From Enoplolaimus lenunculus (taxonomy: Eukaryota > Nematoda > Enoplea > Enoplida > Thoracostomopsidae): a stretch of DNA of 64,000 nucleotides. Every line of letters begins with the position of its first letter. Positions within the stretch are counted from its first letter, which is position 1. Below, in pieces: positions 1-13,000 of this stretch. Below the pieces are notes generated by a model. The model ran no database searches, was not told the DNA's origin, and saw nothing but the letters and a program-made list of their open reading frames with translations. The position numbers and the translations under genes are program-made. Location of the stretch: the NCBI GenBank assembly GCA_030248215.1, contig JASANG010002860.1, forward strand, positions 1-64,000, in the 5' to 3' direction.

Positions 1-230
1 CCCAATAAGGTGGTAACTTTGTCTCACATTTCAAAGGCTTTATCACTTGAACACTCACACAACCTTTAACTGCCTTTACCGTCTCAGATGCCGTTATGTC
101 TACCGTAACTTGATCTTCTAGACGTAGTTCAGACGATGGGCAGTGTCCGCTTGAGTGAGGTACCGGACAAAAATACAATTTCTGAGACATCATTAATTAC
201 AATAGATTAATACTGCAAAGCTCTCGTAAA

Positions 231-412
231 TGGTCCATGTTGGGCGTCCAAGTTTCTGGTGGGTCTATAAAATGAGTAGGTTTAGATTCTAGATTACATT
301 TTTTTGCTTAGGCTTAGTCTTAGGAACACACTTATGTAACGCCTAGGCTTAGGCTTACGCTTAGGAATACGCTTAAAATCTATTGTGACGCTCCTAAAAG
401 CAACATTGGCCA
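231..412. mobile_element. TTAGGC-core hAT-type MITE, copy 1
   Basis: This copy starts GGTCCATGTT and ends AACATTGGCC, so the ends are inverted. Next to the left end is the block GTTTCTGGTGGGTCTATAAAA, shared with the copies at 9879, 14431 and 26872. The middle is a degenerate run of CTTAGG/TTAGGC hexamers. No clear target duplication is visible here; family membership rests on the shared ends and block. Confidence 0.7.
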
Positions 413-1281
413 TACAAGTTTTATAAGCTGTCGAAAACGAAGTTATACTGAGGTTACATCAGTTTTCAGGTGAATTACTATTAAATTACCTAATAAATTA
501 CGTAATTACTATTTAAAAGAGAACAGCGTTGTAGTTAAGCAGGCAGATGAACGCCGCAACTTATTTTTGTGTTTTAATGGCGAAAAAGCACAGCTGTTCA
601 AATCAGAATTTCAAATAAGAAAGAAGAATTTTAGTAAATTGATTTTTCATTTTATGAAATTTTCGCCACGAATCTTTGTTTCAGCTTCTGACTAAGATTT
701 TGCTTTAAACAGAAATACCATCAACATCGAAGTAGGCAAACTTGTCATGAGCATAGGTTTGCACTATTGGTGTTAACAATTTCATATCCGGATATTCGGA
801 TATATATATTTTCGGACATATATCTAGATATTTTCGCATCTCCGGAAATTCGGTGCGTACCTTTCTATAATACTACCAGGATTTCAATGTACCGTGTGTG
901 GACCAAAGTACGGCATTTGGACGCGCCGAGGAATTTAATGAAAAGTAGAGGATCCAATAGATCTCGACGAGCTGAGTTTAACGGTATCAATTTTATGCAT
1001 TTATGAAAAATGGTTAAAAAGTTATGGCCGTCTAAATTATCAGATTCGAAGGGTTCAAAAATTTCTAAAATATAACCGTAATACCCAGGTTTATTAGTTG
1101 AACAAATTTTGAAGGCGGTAGTGTATGTTCACATGGTACAAAGTTAGACTTTATACTTCCAAAATGGTTGAACCAGAGGCCTGACTACTACACTCAACGC
1201 GTCGAGATGTATAAAATATGCCACTTTCATTGAAATCCTATGCGGACCTACATACTGTACGTTCACACCGTGTATTTTGTA
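413..1281. other. No gene seen; AT-rich spacer
   Basis: The frames here are short, lack splice-consistent partners and resemble no protein family I know. No RNA gene or repeat with both ends is apparent. Confidence 0.5.
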
Positions 1282-1444
1282 GACCAATCTGCTATTCAGG
1301 TCAATTACCAATTCGCCTAGGCCAATCTGCTATTCGAAGAAAATAGTAGTTTGGCCTAGGCCAAATAGCGATTGTGAGATTTCGCAGAACAACAAGACCA
1401 ATGCTGATTGGTTACTTAGGAATTGGCCTGAATAGCAGATTGGC
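1282..1444. mobile_element. Short TA-flanked MITE with CCAATCTGCTATTC ends
   Basis: The ends GACCAATCTGCTATTCAGG and its near-perfect complement at the right side are inverted, and both are flanked by TA. A third copy of the terminal motif (CCAATCTGCTATTC) sits inside near 1322. At 163 bp it is too short to encode a transposase, so it is non-autonomous. TA duplication is typical of Tc1/mariner-like transposition. Confidence 0.65.
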
Positions 1445-2249
1445 CTACGACATATATACAGTTGCACGGCAAACCCTGTGCAATGTGCTAAATTTAGAAT
1501 TTTTCAACTGAATCAAAGGTTGCGAACCAATTATACCAACCGGACATATATCGGCTATCTTCTTTGTAACTGAAATGTACCCTTTATCCATCCTTAGGCG
1601 CAGCAAGAACTTTACAAAAATAGTAGTAGGTTCAATGAAAATTTCGATCCGGAAGGGTTTTGTGTTACAATCTAAAAAGCACCTAAAACACCAAATTAAT
1701 CCCAAAGCATGGTTGATCCTTAAAACGCCGCCCCCCCCCCGCCTACGTCCTTATCTTTACCATGACTGAAATCACTGCACTCTTTACTCATGTATAACTA
1801 TTGCTCCTACTCAGAACGCTCAGCATTTGAGAAGCCACAAAGTCTCTGCTGCAACCTTTATATACTTTGATTTGCAACAAAAACGAACAATTCAGCTATT
1901 AAATCTGCTTGTCTTTTTTACGTACGGTAAACGGTGAGAAAATGCAAGCCGATAATTTGACTTTTTTTCGTTAATGAAACTAACAAATTGGTGATAAAAG
2001 TATTTTTTAAAATGACTATTTTGTGACATACCGTTGTGTCAATTGAGCGTAAATTTTAGCCAAAACAATATATTTTAACTTTTATGAATGAGAATTCATT
2101 CAACTTTCAATGACCGTGCGATTTTTGTGAATGAAATATTTAAGTTTATCTTTTTAAAAAAGTATATATGGCCAACGTTGATCGCCGTATTGTGACTGAG
2201 GACGGCAAGCAGACTTGAAGTCATCAACAAATAGGGCGCACGTAGAGAA
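1445..2249. other. No gene seen; AT-rich spacer
   Basis: Contains a short C homopolymer near 1731-1740. Open frames on both strands overlap each other and show no family resemblance or splice context. Confidence 0.5.
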
Positions 2250-2405
2250 CAAGGCCGGAACAGTAGTATAAGAATATTCCTAAGCCTAAGCCTAAGCCTA
2301 AGCTTAAGCCTAAGGCTAAGTGTATGGATGAGCCTATTGCTAAGCCTAAGCCTAAGCCTAATCTAAGCCTATGCAAAAAATTAGTCTTAAGCTTAAACTA
2401 TGGGC
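2250..2405. mobile_element. GCCTAA-core MITE fragment
   Basis: Carries the body of the family seen intact at 16291: GGCCGGAACAGTA near the left, a run of CCTAAG hexamers, AAAAAATTAGTCTTAAGCTTAA, and a terminal GGGCC. Both ends are shortened compared with the intact copy. Confidence 0.6.
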
Positions 2406-2441
2406 CACAAATAGTATGAGCCACATTTGTAAATTACTTTA

Positions 2442-2962
2442 TGCGGGGTTCACGGTAGCAATTGTGCGCTTGGTACCTGTTTTGTCACTATGCCGCATAC
2501 CGGTGCACACTAATTTTTTTGCTACCAATATAGATACCAACAGAAATTGAAATGGAATGCATACTTAGGTTTTGAAATGTTGACCTACCATATAGGTAGA
2601 GTCAAGATGTCTGCTCGTAGCCCATATAGATGCCAACATAATGAACGATCAATGTTGCTGTTTAAAACAGCTCAGTACAGTAAGTTTTATTTTACAAGTC
2701 CGGTTTGGTTTTTTTACAATATATCTTAAGAAAAAATCTAAAAAATTACACCAGTTATAAATATTGTTAAAACAATCGCAACGTACCTAATATGGGCAAC
2801 AAACCAAAAACTGGTTAGTTACGCCTAGCTACAAACGTACGGTACCCAAATGAGCAGTAGCTAGCTAACAGCCTACCTATTTATATGGGTTGTTTCTATC
2901 TCTTGCTATGGTATTGTGACAGAATAGGTTCCAAGCGCACAATTGGTACCGTGAACCCAGTA
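2442..2962. mobile_element. Harbinger-type MITE
   Basis: The left end TGCGGGGTTCACGGTA and the right end, read in reverse, match over about 40 bases, including CAATTGTGCGCTTGG. The element is flanked by TTA on both sides, the three-base target duplication of PIF/Harbinger transposons. No transposase frame is present. It shares its outermost bases with the element at 57015. Confidence 0.75.
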
Positions 2963-2965
2963 TTA

Positions 2966-3863
2966 TTTACTAAAAATATTTTCTGTTATTTATGCTGATT
3001 GTTACACGCCAATCTGCTTGGCAAAACACAAACCAGACAGCTTAAAACCTGAGTACCAAATTTTGTTATTCCTTTTAGTATTTCTGCAAAACATCTGAAT
3101 GGACAGCGTCGATCTGTACAGCGATTTCGGATTTCATTCATAAATTTAGTATCAACGACGAACTATGGGATACATGCGTATTGTGTATATAAATTGCTTG
3201 TAAAAAAAGTTTCATTCACAATTTTGCACAAATTTAAGTGATTTAAAATATACCTCAACAAGAAGAAGTTGGTGTAATATGATAGTTTCATTGAAAATTG
3301 GTCATAAAAGTAACACTTTAAGTACCTCGAGTAAAAAGCGAATGAGAGCTTAATAATTTAACCGGGGCGCGCCGTATAAATTTTTGCGCTGTCTGGCTGT
3401 CGGAAATACTGCTGCTGAAGAATGCTGTTTTAAAGTGATATTTTGACTAAACGGCACTTAAACGATTATCACAAACTCTCTTTGTCGGCAAACGCTTCTT
3501 CGTTGCTATGTTTGGGGAAGGTATCGTGGAAAAATGGAATGGGATAAGAAACTTTTTGACTATGGATAAAAAGGTAAAATTGATACTTTGCTGATTGTGG
3601 CGGATTAAGAAATGTGTCTATCGGGCGAGATCGAGTGCAATATGACAGTGAAACACAGCTTGCGACCGAAGCGTACAAGAAGCTACGCACAATTTTAGTA
3701 CTAAATCTTGGCACAAAATTGTGGGTTTGATTCCTACAGGCGGTTGTTGGCCTGGGTGGCGAGAACAACGAGACGGAGCCAGCGTTTCAGTTCGATAGGG
3801 TATAACCTGATATAGAATTTTTTTATTTTATCTCTATGTTCTAGAAGACTTTTTCTAAAGTGT
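2966..3863. other. No gene seen
   Basis: AT-rich spacer. A 99-codon frame on the minus strand at 3469-3768 has no recognisable domain and no splice partners; I do not regard it as a gene. Confidence 0.45.
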
Positions 3864-4043
3864 GGCCCATGTAAAGATCAGGTGCAGGACGTTTTTCTGT
3901 TGGACTGCAATAGAGTAAGCTTAAACTTTAGACTAATATTTGCTTGAGCTTAGCCTTAGCTTTAGACTAATTTTTGCTTGGGCTTAGGCTTAGGCTTATA
4001 AACATGCTTATGCCACTGTGTCGGCCCTGTTCTATTCATCGGC
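3864..4043. mobile_element. GCCTAA-core hAT-type MITE, copy 2
   Basis: Ends GGCCCATGTAAAGATCAGG and, inverted, GGCCCTGTTCTATTCATCGGC match the termini of the intact copy at 16291. The interior has repeated GCTTAGGCTTAGG and ACTAATTTTTGCTTG motifs. No exact target duplication remains. Confidence 0.65.
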
Positions 4044-5536
4044 GTTCAGTCTCAAGTTTTTATTACCTAGCGGTATTAAGGCTGAGGATATTTCGGTCAA
4101 TTTTTGACATTTTGGTTGGCAAAATTTTCGCCTAATTTAAATCAGATTTCGCGCCCAAAACTTGACCAATATATCACGCGGCGATTTGAGTAATTGGAAC
4201 GAAAACAAAACAATGGTGTATGGTAGGTGTCATAGCGTCTTAGGAGGTAACCCTGCCGTTTGTTTTGCTGTTTGTGTCTGATCCGGAAGTTGTTTTGACA
4301 TATTTTTCGCACCCTTTCGTATTAAAAATTAAAACATTTGATTAATTGTTAAGCATTTGTGATACAGCATTTAAACAACACAAAAATTATGTTTAATGAT
4401 AAATAAATATTTCCAACCGGAAACAGGTTGCAAGACAAGCACTTTGACTGCAGTCGTGAAGGAGGTTGACCTCTTCGTAGGGAACAATATTTGGGCTTAT
4501 TTTGGACCGTACAGAAAAGCTTGCCGAACACTTAAAACGTGAATCTAAGCCTACACCTAAGTGTTAATCTGTGATCAGCGGATCTAAAGCCATGACAAAC
4601 GAAGTCCTAACATGGCGGATTTGCTTGGGATTTTTAAGGTCTTAAAGTTTATTTTATGCCGCACACAACCGGCAACAGGGACGCAGCCAGAATGTCAGTT
4701 CGGCAAGGTATAAATCGTATAAGTTGTTTTTTGCAAAATGGCCAATGTATAGCACAGGAGCATCCCATTGTTCAAGGTGGAAAACCTATAACCAGAAGTG
4801 CAGCGCAGTCACTCCTGTATGACGGTTAAGAATTCCGTAAAGTAAAAAATTCTGAAGCTTGAATATTTCCCAGTTCGGTAGGGAAAGTTAGAAGTCTAGG
4901 CGAGGTTCGGAAACCACAAACAATGAAAAAGTTAAATGTATAGGTTTTTCTCTAAGTCTGGTAGGCAAGGAACAGTTTGGTTGATTCGCCTGAAAAATTG
5001 GGATGTACGATTCGATTTCGAAAACGGAAAAAGTGGAAACGTGTAAAGGTCAAGCGTAATTATACATGGTTCCATTTGGTTGGTATGGAAGTTACAGGTG
5101 TAGGTGAGGTTTGGAAAACGGAAAAAGTGGAAAATTTGAACGCTTGTTTTCTCACGTGGGTGAGTAAAAATAGGCCTCAGTCGAGCATCATATAAATTGT
5201 TTATGCTACCAAACCAGCTCTAATGCGGCTACTGTGAACGGAAGTAGGTTCTGCCTGGTACCTATATCGACTCAAACAGGTAGTACAAAATCAAGACGAT
5301 CAGCGACCCTGACACTTTAGCGGAACTCTTTCCGGTTGACAGGCGTGGTAAAGACCAACTTGTCACAGTTGTTCGCGGCGTTTTGTTGCCGTTACGCAAC
5401 TTTTATTTGCTAAAATTAACATATTTGGTAAAAGTTTTTTTCATTGTTGCCCACCCCCCCATCGGAAATTTTACGTTTAGGTTTTTCGGTGCCCCACTAC
5501 CCTGCATGTAACAATTAATCATTCAGGCACAAGGTA
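4044..5536. other. No gene seen
   Basis: Mixed-composition spacer without a convincing exon, RNA gene or paired repeat. The 72-codon frame near 4977-5195 is rich in Lys/Trp codons from purine-rich DNA and looks accidental. Confidence 0.45.
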
Positions 5537-5890
5537 CTCTCTAAAAACTTAAACTTAAATTACAGCTTAACTAAACTTGAATATTAGTGTAAGTAAAACT
5601 CAAATGGCTGGACGGACTAACTAAACTAGAATTTTAAGTTTTACCTAAACTAGCATTTTTTTAAGTTTAACACGAGTTTAAGTGAACTTATTTTTAGATT
5701 AAGCAAAAAGTGCTGGCCAGAAATTATGTGTATCAAAGAGTTCACTAAGTTTAGCTTAAACTAAAAATACGTAAGATTTTAAACTAGTTTAAGCGTAATC
5801 CTACCCGTTAGTTTAGTTATTCTAGAAAGTTAGTTTAATACTACTGGATTCGGTTAAGCTTAACTCAAGTTAGTTTAAGCTTTTAGAGAG
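5537..5890. mobile_element. TA-flanked MITE with CTCTCTAAAA ends
   Basis: The termini CTCTCTAAAAACTTAAACT and the inverted AGTTTAAGCTTTTAGAGAG flank 354 bp filled with TTTAAGT/ACTAAAC motifs in both orientations. TA sits outside each end, fitting a Tc1/mariner-like target duplication. No coding capacity. Confidence 0.7.
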
Positions 5891-6668
5891 TAGTACACCT
5901 TTATTTAAACAACATCGGCAAGGCTTAGTAATATATCCATTAAATAAGGAAGAATCCAAGACATGACATATAATTGGCGTTCGTCTTTGGAATGCGGTCG
6001 TTTTACGCATTGTGTTTACCTCAAATTAAGAATTTAAAACTAAACTCGATTTGTTATTTAATTCATTTCGTTGCTGACGCTCATATTTGAAAATTCAACA
6101 TTTTAATAATTTGCCGGAGCTTATTTTAGTTAAAAAAATTAGCGTCAAAAGTTCAAAACATTATTAATGCTCTATAAATTGAGAAACACAAGTCGCATTT
6201 AAACGGCGTTAACTTTGCATAATATTGCAATTTCTGATCATATCTAGCATACCGCTTTCAATCGTCATGACAAATATGGCTATAGAGCCATAGCTATTTC
6301 TAGGTATATAAAAAGATAAACAATTATGCCGTCAGATTAAAAATGAACTTTAACACCCGTAGGACTCAGCTTTTCGAACCGCGTCAAATGATACATGACT
6401 TACAAATTGTTCTAAAGCAGGCGTGGGGCCTCCCACCAAATTCCAAGTTGGCGGCCCCCAAACTCGCGAGCGAAGCGATCGAGAAGCCAGACGCATTCTA
6501 AAACTTAAGCGGTTTTTGTTTGAACCGGTTAGTGTGCCCACCCTCCAAATGGGTGGTATGAGGGGTGGCTGCTTCGGCCATGCGTGACAGACATACATCA
6601 ATTACACAAATCGTATTATATATAAGCATGAAAGCCTGCATCAAAGCATTAATTGTCCATGTAACCCG
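5891..6668. other. Region 3' of the sugar transporter; no gene seen
   Basis: Lies downstream of the stop codon of the minus-strand transporter and probably includes its 3' UTR. I see no canonical AATAAA close to the stop. Nothing else is recognisable. Confidence 0.4.
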
Positions 6669-9600
6669 TCAAAACTTTTGCACCGCATTTGACGTATTCG
6701 GTCTAATCCCTAAGTCGTATACCGGGCTTACTTCAGCATTTGCCCTTAACCTTGCCGGCAACCAATGCTTGTACCGGATATCGACTAGAGACTTATTATT
6801 AGTTTCCGGCATGTAAATATGTAAAAATACAGCACAGAATAAAGTTCCAATAATGAAAGGTAAAAAGCTTAACGCAATACCAACACGAGATTTAAACCAA
6901 GAAAACGTTAACACTAACAACGCTCCAACCACAAACCTTAACGAATAAGCGACAGCGGTTGCTACTGCCCGGTTGGTTTGGTCAAACAGTTCTGTGGTTA
7001 AGATTACCGGAACCGGAGCCTGAATGCAGAAAAACGCGTTGAATGCGAATAAACTTCCGCATGATATCCACAGTGCTTGCCGGGCTTGTGCAGGGTACTT
7101 GATAGCTATTTCCGTTGACCCAACAAGGATTAGTTGTGAAGCTACCATGCCGTAAAGGCCGGTTAAGGTTAACGGACGTCGGCCGTAACGTTCAATGGCG
7201 TACGTTAGCGGAAGTTGGACCAGGAACGGAACAACGCCTAACCCTATGGAAGCGTAGCGTGAATTTGCGTGTGATAGGCCGACCTGAAAACAAAAAACAA
7301 TACAGCTGTAAAGAAAAAGTACAGTAATAATAAATAATTAATAATTAACAATTATTTGTTGTGGTCACCGCTGTTTTTATCCTGACCGCAACTGCAATTT
7401 CTATACTTCCTTAGTTTTATTGTCATATTAGGCACTGGCTGATCCATGGAGGTCCTTCATATGCCCATCCCCAGGTTGTAAAACAAGATGATATATACAG
7501 CCGGACGTTTACCTGAGAAAATATATCGCTAGAATAAGCCATAATCGGAAACACACCACAAATATGGAGTCCAATGATCGCGACCATAGTAATTAGTAAA
7601 GGTTTTCTATATTTTTTCTGTGTCAGAAGGCAAACCAAAGGACCCCAGCGGCCGCGTTCACCATCGTTAGACCTTTTTTCCACTCCTGTGCCAAGAGCTA
7701 ATGCTTCCAGCTTCAAGATTCGCCAGCTACTTTTAGCTTGGTCCGCCCCTTGGTAGAATATTAGCGCTTTCTCAGCTTTGATCTTGTTAGCGGTTGTAAG
7801 GTAGAGTCGTTTGGGTGATTTCGGGACAAACACGAGTGCAATAGCCATTACGAGCGCAGTGATGCCCGGAATTAGCGAAATCCCGAATGGCCACCATAAT
7901 GCGCTGCCCAGAGTTTCTGGCAGGGTAAAGATTAGACCACATAATTGTCCTAAAATAGAAATTAGCCTAAGTATCATAGATACAAGTTTTACTGTGAGTG
8001 ATTATTCTTTCGCGTGGCATTTTAACAACCAGATATATATGAGTTGAAAAACAACTTAGTGATTTCCTTTGTAACGTACACTGCAAAAAAATGGTGAGTC
8101 AAATTGACTCTATCCAAAATTGGCTTTCCCGGACTACACAAACTGAGTCAAATTCGATTCCGCGATAGTCAAATTCGACTCACCACCATTTTTTGCAGTG
8201 TACGGGGCCTGAAGGACTTTAAGATGCATTTCACAGTTGAACGCTTGTTGAGTACCATCACATTACAAGCTTGTCCGGAAAGCTAAAAACTTCAAACTTA
8301 TGTATTTTGCGCGTATTTTTCTGCGAACTGTGATTTATGTTGACAGTTTTGCATTTTATCTTCCAATTTAATTGTAACAGTGAAAACTAACAATGCTTAA
8401 GCCACGCATGTATAGAATAGCTTCCGAATACTTAAAGCCAATTTATACATATCCCTAAACCTTTCGATATTTTTTCGGCAAACTACTTTTAAACTGGTAA
8501 TTTTTCGTTTTATTTACTAATCTGATGGTTACATGTATAAAATTTTAAGTTTATGCCTAAGCCTACGCGTGAAAAACGTAGAGGCTATTGTTCAATGAGT
8601 GAACGCAAAAAATCCCTGTAGCTGAACGCTGTCCTTTTTGGATTCAACAGCTTATACAAGGAGCATAGAAGGGACCAATCCCACCCGTAAATTAAACAGA
8701 AACAGCAGAAAAGGTGCTTTTGAAGGTCTAAGAATAATTTGCTGGCTTTAACAAAACGTGGTTATTCATGTTCGAACTGTAAAATGAAATCCTGGTCCCG
8801 TGAACTGTTTAAATTCTTTACTAAACCAAAAGACTAAAAAGCTCATGAAACAATTTAATTGTTACCTAAAAACATCGCAAGGGTCATAGTGGCTCCGCAT
8901 GCGCCTCTAAATCGAGTTGGTGCAATTTCAGAAAGGAAAGTAGCACAAATACCACCGCATAATCCGGTTGACACCCCGATTAAAAATCGCCCTGCGATAA
9001 GCAACGCAACATTCGCCACCCAGCGACATGTAAGCTGGAGACTACAACCGATTGTGCATAGGAGGCCAGTGATAATTAATCCATTTCTACGACCGACTGA
9101 ATCTGCAACTGTGCCAATTAATAACGATCCAGGGACGCAGCCTGAAGACAAATATTGCATATTTGGTTCAAGTACCAATCTTTGAACCTGGCTTTTACCT
9201 TTGGAACCGGAAATTCTCTGTCCCCGGTAAGCAAAAAATCTTACACCGATTCTTATACAACCTGTACACAGGAAGGGCAAGGGTGCATGGAACACTAAAT
9301 GCCAGCTGAAATAGACTCAAGAGCCCGTATTATCATATGTTTGTAGCACCTCTTATCAGTTGGTTATAGGTCTTGTTACTGGAAACGGTGATGTTCGAAA
9401 TTAGACACATTTATTGCATTCGAGTTACTCTACTTTTTCGCAAATTTTGAGATCCACAATTGCAGCAGTTGGTCAGTTTGAAAAGCTATTACTGACTGCT
9501 GATAGGTGCTATATGCATTTGAGAATATGGGCCAAGGACACAATATACTAAAGTAATTGGCGTGACCATCCTAAATTATAATCTAATCTACATCCATGTC

Positions 9601-9872
9601 TCAAAAGTATTACATAAACGTGTCCTACCAACAAAAAATGAAGACACTGCCGCTGTCCACAAAGTTTGAAGGTCCCAAAATTCTGATTTCGGACCCGGAT
9701 TTTGGGCCAATGTTGAGTTGATCCATTCGATTACAACGGAACTCGGGTTGTTTAACGATGCCACACTGTAATATTGAAAATTGGTTCCTAACACTACAAT
9801 AATATCTGTTATTATGAGGAATATCATCGATTTATGTATCTTAAACAGAATATTATGTATATGTAGAACCAT
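6669..9872 (-). CDS. SLC2/GLUT-like facilitated sugar transporter
   Basis: Four exons join in frame: 9872-9629, 9141-8866, 7949-7513 and 7283-6669, all with GT-AG introns, giving 523 aa. This is a 12-helix major facilitator family protein of the plasma membrane. TM1 carries FQYYSVASLNNP (like class II GLUTs), loop 2-3 has VGRR at 97-100, the central loop has PKSPKR at 216-221 (family PESPR), loop 8-9 has ERYGRR at 350-355, and TM12 is followed by PET at 478-480. The usual QLSGIN motif of TM7 and the GPGPIPW motif of TM10 are replaced (GLHICG and QAPVPVIL), so the substrate is uncertain. The start at 9872 is the first in-frame Met, but a MITE abuts it, so an upstream exon or the Met at 9827 is possible. 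Family assignment is firm; sugar specificity is not. Confidence 0.9.
8079..8200. mobile_element. CACTGCAAAAA MITE, short copy
   Basis: Ends CACTGCAAAAAA and TTTTTTGCAGTG are inverted, followed inward by GGTGAGTCAAATTGACTC and its complement. TA flanks both ends. The same family occurs at 62529. It lies in intron 2 of the sugar transporter (8865-7950). Confidence 0.8.
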
Positions 9873-9878
9873 ATTGTT

Positions 9879-10082
9879 GGCCCTGGTTACATTAAGGGAC
9901 GTCCAGGTTTCTGGTGGGTCTATAAAAGAGTTGGTTTAGATTCTAGATTACATTTTATCCTTAGGTTTTAGCTTAGGCGTAGGCTTAGGCTTAGGAACTC
10001 ATTTTGGCAACGCTTAGGCTTGGGCTTAGGGTTAGGAATATGTTTAATCTACTGTTATGCACCTATTAAAGCAACATTGGTC
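9879..10082. mobile_element. TTAGGC-core hAT-type MITE, copy 2, with 8-bp target duplication
   Basis: Begins GGCCCTGGTTACATTAAGG and ends GCAACATTGGTC. ATATTGTT flanks both sides (9871-9878 and 10083-10090), an exact 8-bp duplication as made by hAT transposases. The interior repeats TTAGGC. The left duplication overlaps the predicted ATG of the sugar transporter (9872-9870). Confidence 0.85.
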
Positions 10083-13000
10083 ATATTGTTCAATAGATGG
10101 GAAAATACTGACTAATTAAAAATTACAGTTACACGAATTTCAAAATAATTATACAGAGAGGTACGGAAAACGAACCAAATGAAAATTTAATAAAAAGGGC
10201 AATCTTAATAATAGATCTTTTAAAATGCTGAAATCAACGGGGGTTTTTTGCACACTTTCTTTGTATACAAATAGCCATTTGTCATATGATACTGCCAGGA
10301 GATATTTATGGAAATATCATGATATTCCAAAATTCTACTAAATATCGCATGAGATAATGCAGGACAATGGAATTTGTACGCGCTAATAAAACAGTAAAAA
10401 GTCAGATAATGCAGCATTAAATGATTTCGAAAGTTGAATTAGCTTCTACGTTTTTGTTTCTCGCTGAATTTTGCAAAAGATATATTCCTAAGTACAAATA
10501 ATTCAGACTTTAAACTTTAGTATCGTATTACAATCTACAGGACAATCAAGCTAGTTTACCACAACTTTGCAGTCACTTTCTAACATATCATATGTTACTG
10601 TACAAACAGTGGATGTCACATCAGGATAGCAGACAATTCAAATTTTTTGAATCTGATAGCGTATAAACGGTCAGACAAAATGTTACCAGCTAAAGTCATA
10701 GGGGCAAAACGTGTTCCATGCTGCCCCAGTTATAAGGTGGACCCCGCATAATGTTTCACAAAAATTTTGCTGCGTGCAGTAGTGCTCGAACCCACGACGT
10801 ATCGATAACAAAATCCGCTACTCTAACCACTAAGCAATACGCAGACCATAACGTTTTTACGCCGTAGAAGCTGTTAATAGTTTTTCATTTCTCAAGCCAT
10901 TTTTGTGCATTTTAGTTTCGATTATGTGCCGTCGACCAATATTTCTGTTTACGCAAAATTAGCTTAAAAGATAAAAAACTAACCGAAAGCACCACAACAA
11001 AAATAGGCAACATTTGACTGTACCATATTATGAAACAATCAAACGCATGCTTATTTTTCACTTTATAATCGATTAATTGCATTCCAAATGACAAAAAGAC
11101 AGTTTTTACTCAAATATTAAACCACTTTTGCAAAAAATTATACGCTTTGAAATTTTTTCATTTTTGCTAAAAATGCTGTAAAAATTTTGTTTTAGTTTTT
11201 TTGCAAAATTAATACGAAATGAAAAATGAAAAAACAAGAAAATTTTTGACAACTCATTGCTCTAAAATTCGCATTATATTTTTGTACACCGTTTGCGTAT
11301 CCAGAAATTTCTGACGAGGGCCGCTCGATATAGAACAGTGGAAGCAAGCTGATTGAGACGAAGTGAGCGGTTTTTTGCTTCGGCATAGGTTATCTTTGGC
11401 GCACGCCAAGACTAAGCGTAAATGTGGGCAAATTGAAACAAGTGTTCGCAATTTTTGTGCTAAAACTCAAATTATAATTTTTACTGCAGATCGCTGTTGG
11501 TGTATGCTAAGGTCAAGGTGGCACACCTTCAAACCGCCTTTGTAAGGTATATACATTTCATTCTTATTTTACTTTCAAAAAAAATTTTGAGTCAATCAAA
11601 AACGATTGACTGCAAATTGAATAGCAAGAAAATTTGTTGCAAAGAAACGCACTTAATGTCTGGTGTAAAAATACTGATTAAAAATTTAGTCGTACAATGT
11701 TTTTTACTAAACGCTGCGAATTTTGTTTTGAAAAATTTAAAAATTTCCATTTTTTCGCAATCATTTCTTCAGAAAATTGACAACAGCTTGCTACTGTTTT
11801 CAAGCTAGTTCGCTTTAAGCTACTTAGCAGAAAATTGCTGAACAAGTTATTGAAATTGTTACAAAATGCGTGTCACAAAAACACTTCAATATCGAAGCTT
11901 TTGCTATTAAAATAAACACAGAAAACAAACGCGGATTTTTTAAACGAAAACAAACACTGATTTTTAACTGAAAAAATGATATCCAGGTTGTACTCTTAGC
12001 CATGCACCAACCGGATATTTATTTCCGTTCAATTGATGCAAGCGACGGAAGTTGCAGTAGAAACGCCGTGGTTGTTGTGAAATTTTGTGACACTTTTTCA
12101 AAGTTGTTTGTTGTAATTTAAAAAAAATATTCACCATAAATTTTAGGAAGTACAAAATTTGACTGATGACAGCAAAATATTAAATTTAAAACAATTTTGA
12201 TAAACGGAAATGAATCATTCGAATTGTCTGTTGGGTGTAGCATATGCCCTCAGGCCGTATATCCTAAATTCTGGCATCATCTGGCCGTCATCTGCATTCA
12301 ATAGTGTTAACAAATTAACAAAGATATCTCACTTAGAGTCTCACCAGAAAGTGCACCATTGTTAGGTTTGGTGAGAGCAAAAATGTTCCGACGCCTATTA
12401 TGGTTTACTCCAAAACGTATTGCCTTAAATAGGTTTTTTACAATAACCTCCTACGCCATGCTTATCCGCCATGCTTATCATTTTTCGTTCTGGCACAGTT
12501 GTCGCGTTTGTTTAATTACCGGAAATGAGGTAGATGCAGAAACAATGTGGACGATGCGTTTGAAATTAAATATTCGTTCGAGGCGAAACATAAAAATTTA
12601 AATTTTTTAATGCAAACAAGGTTATTTTGAAGTAGTTACCTACAGTGCGATCAGCAGATTTTTTAGGTTCACAGAGAAGGCGTCAGGCAAGCTGTGGCAG
12701 CTTCCTTTTAAAAATTGAATTTTCTCTGTTGGAAAGTGAAATTTGAACAATATGTTTTATATTTGTGGAATTTAGCCTCAATAGATGAACTATGTCACTT
12801 TTGTCTCTCATCTGTGAGGGTTCGGTGATGCGGATGGTTCATAGGTGCAAACGTAAGTATATAGAAAGGGATTGTAAAACTGCTGCTCAGAGGACCCAGC
12901 TACCGTACCCCATTTTCAAGCTAACTTGAATTTGATTCGTTGACTCGTATGATCGGAGTAGCATAGACGGCACTACGGCAGTGCACTACCGCATATTTGC

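Noticed and set aside
2280-2400. Interstitial telomere from TTAGGC-like repeats
   Set aside because: The hexamers sit inside MITEs with defined ends and 8-bp duplications elsewhere in the window, so a telomeric origin is not needed.
3469-3768. 99-codon minus-strand frame as a small protein gene
   Set aside because: No domain, no supporting splice sites, and composition typical of spacer DNA.
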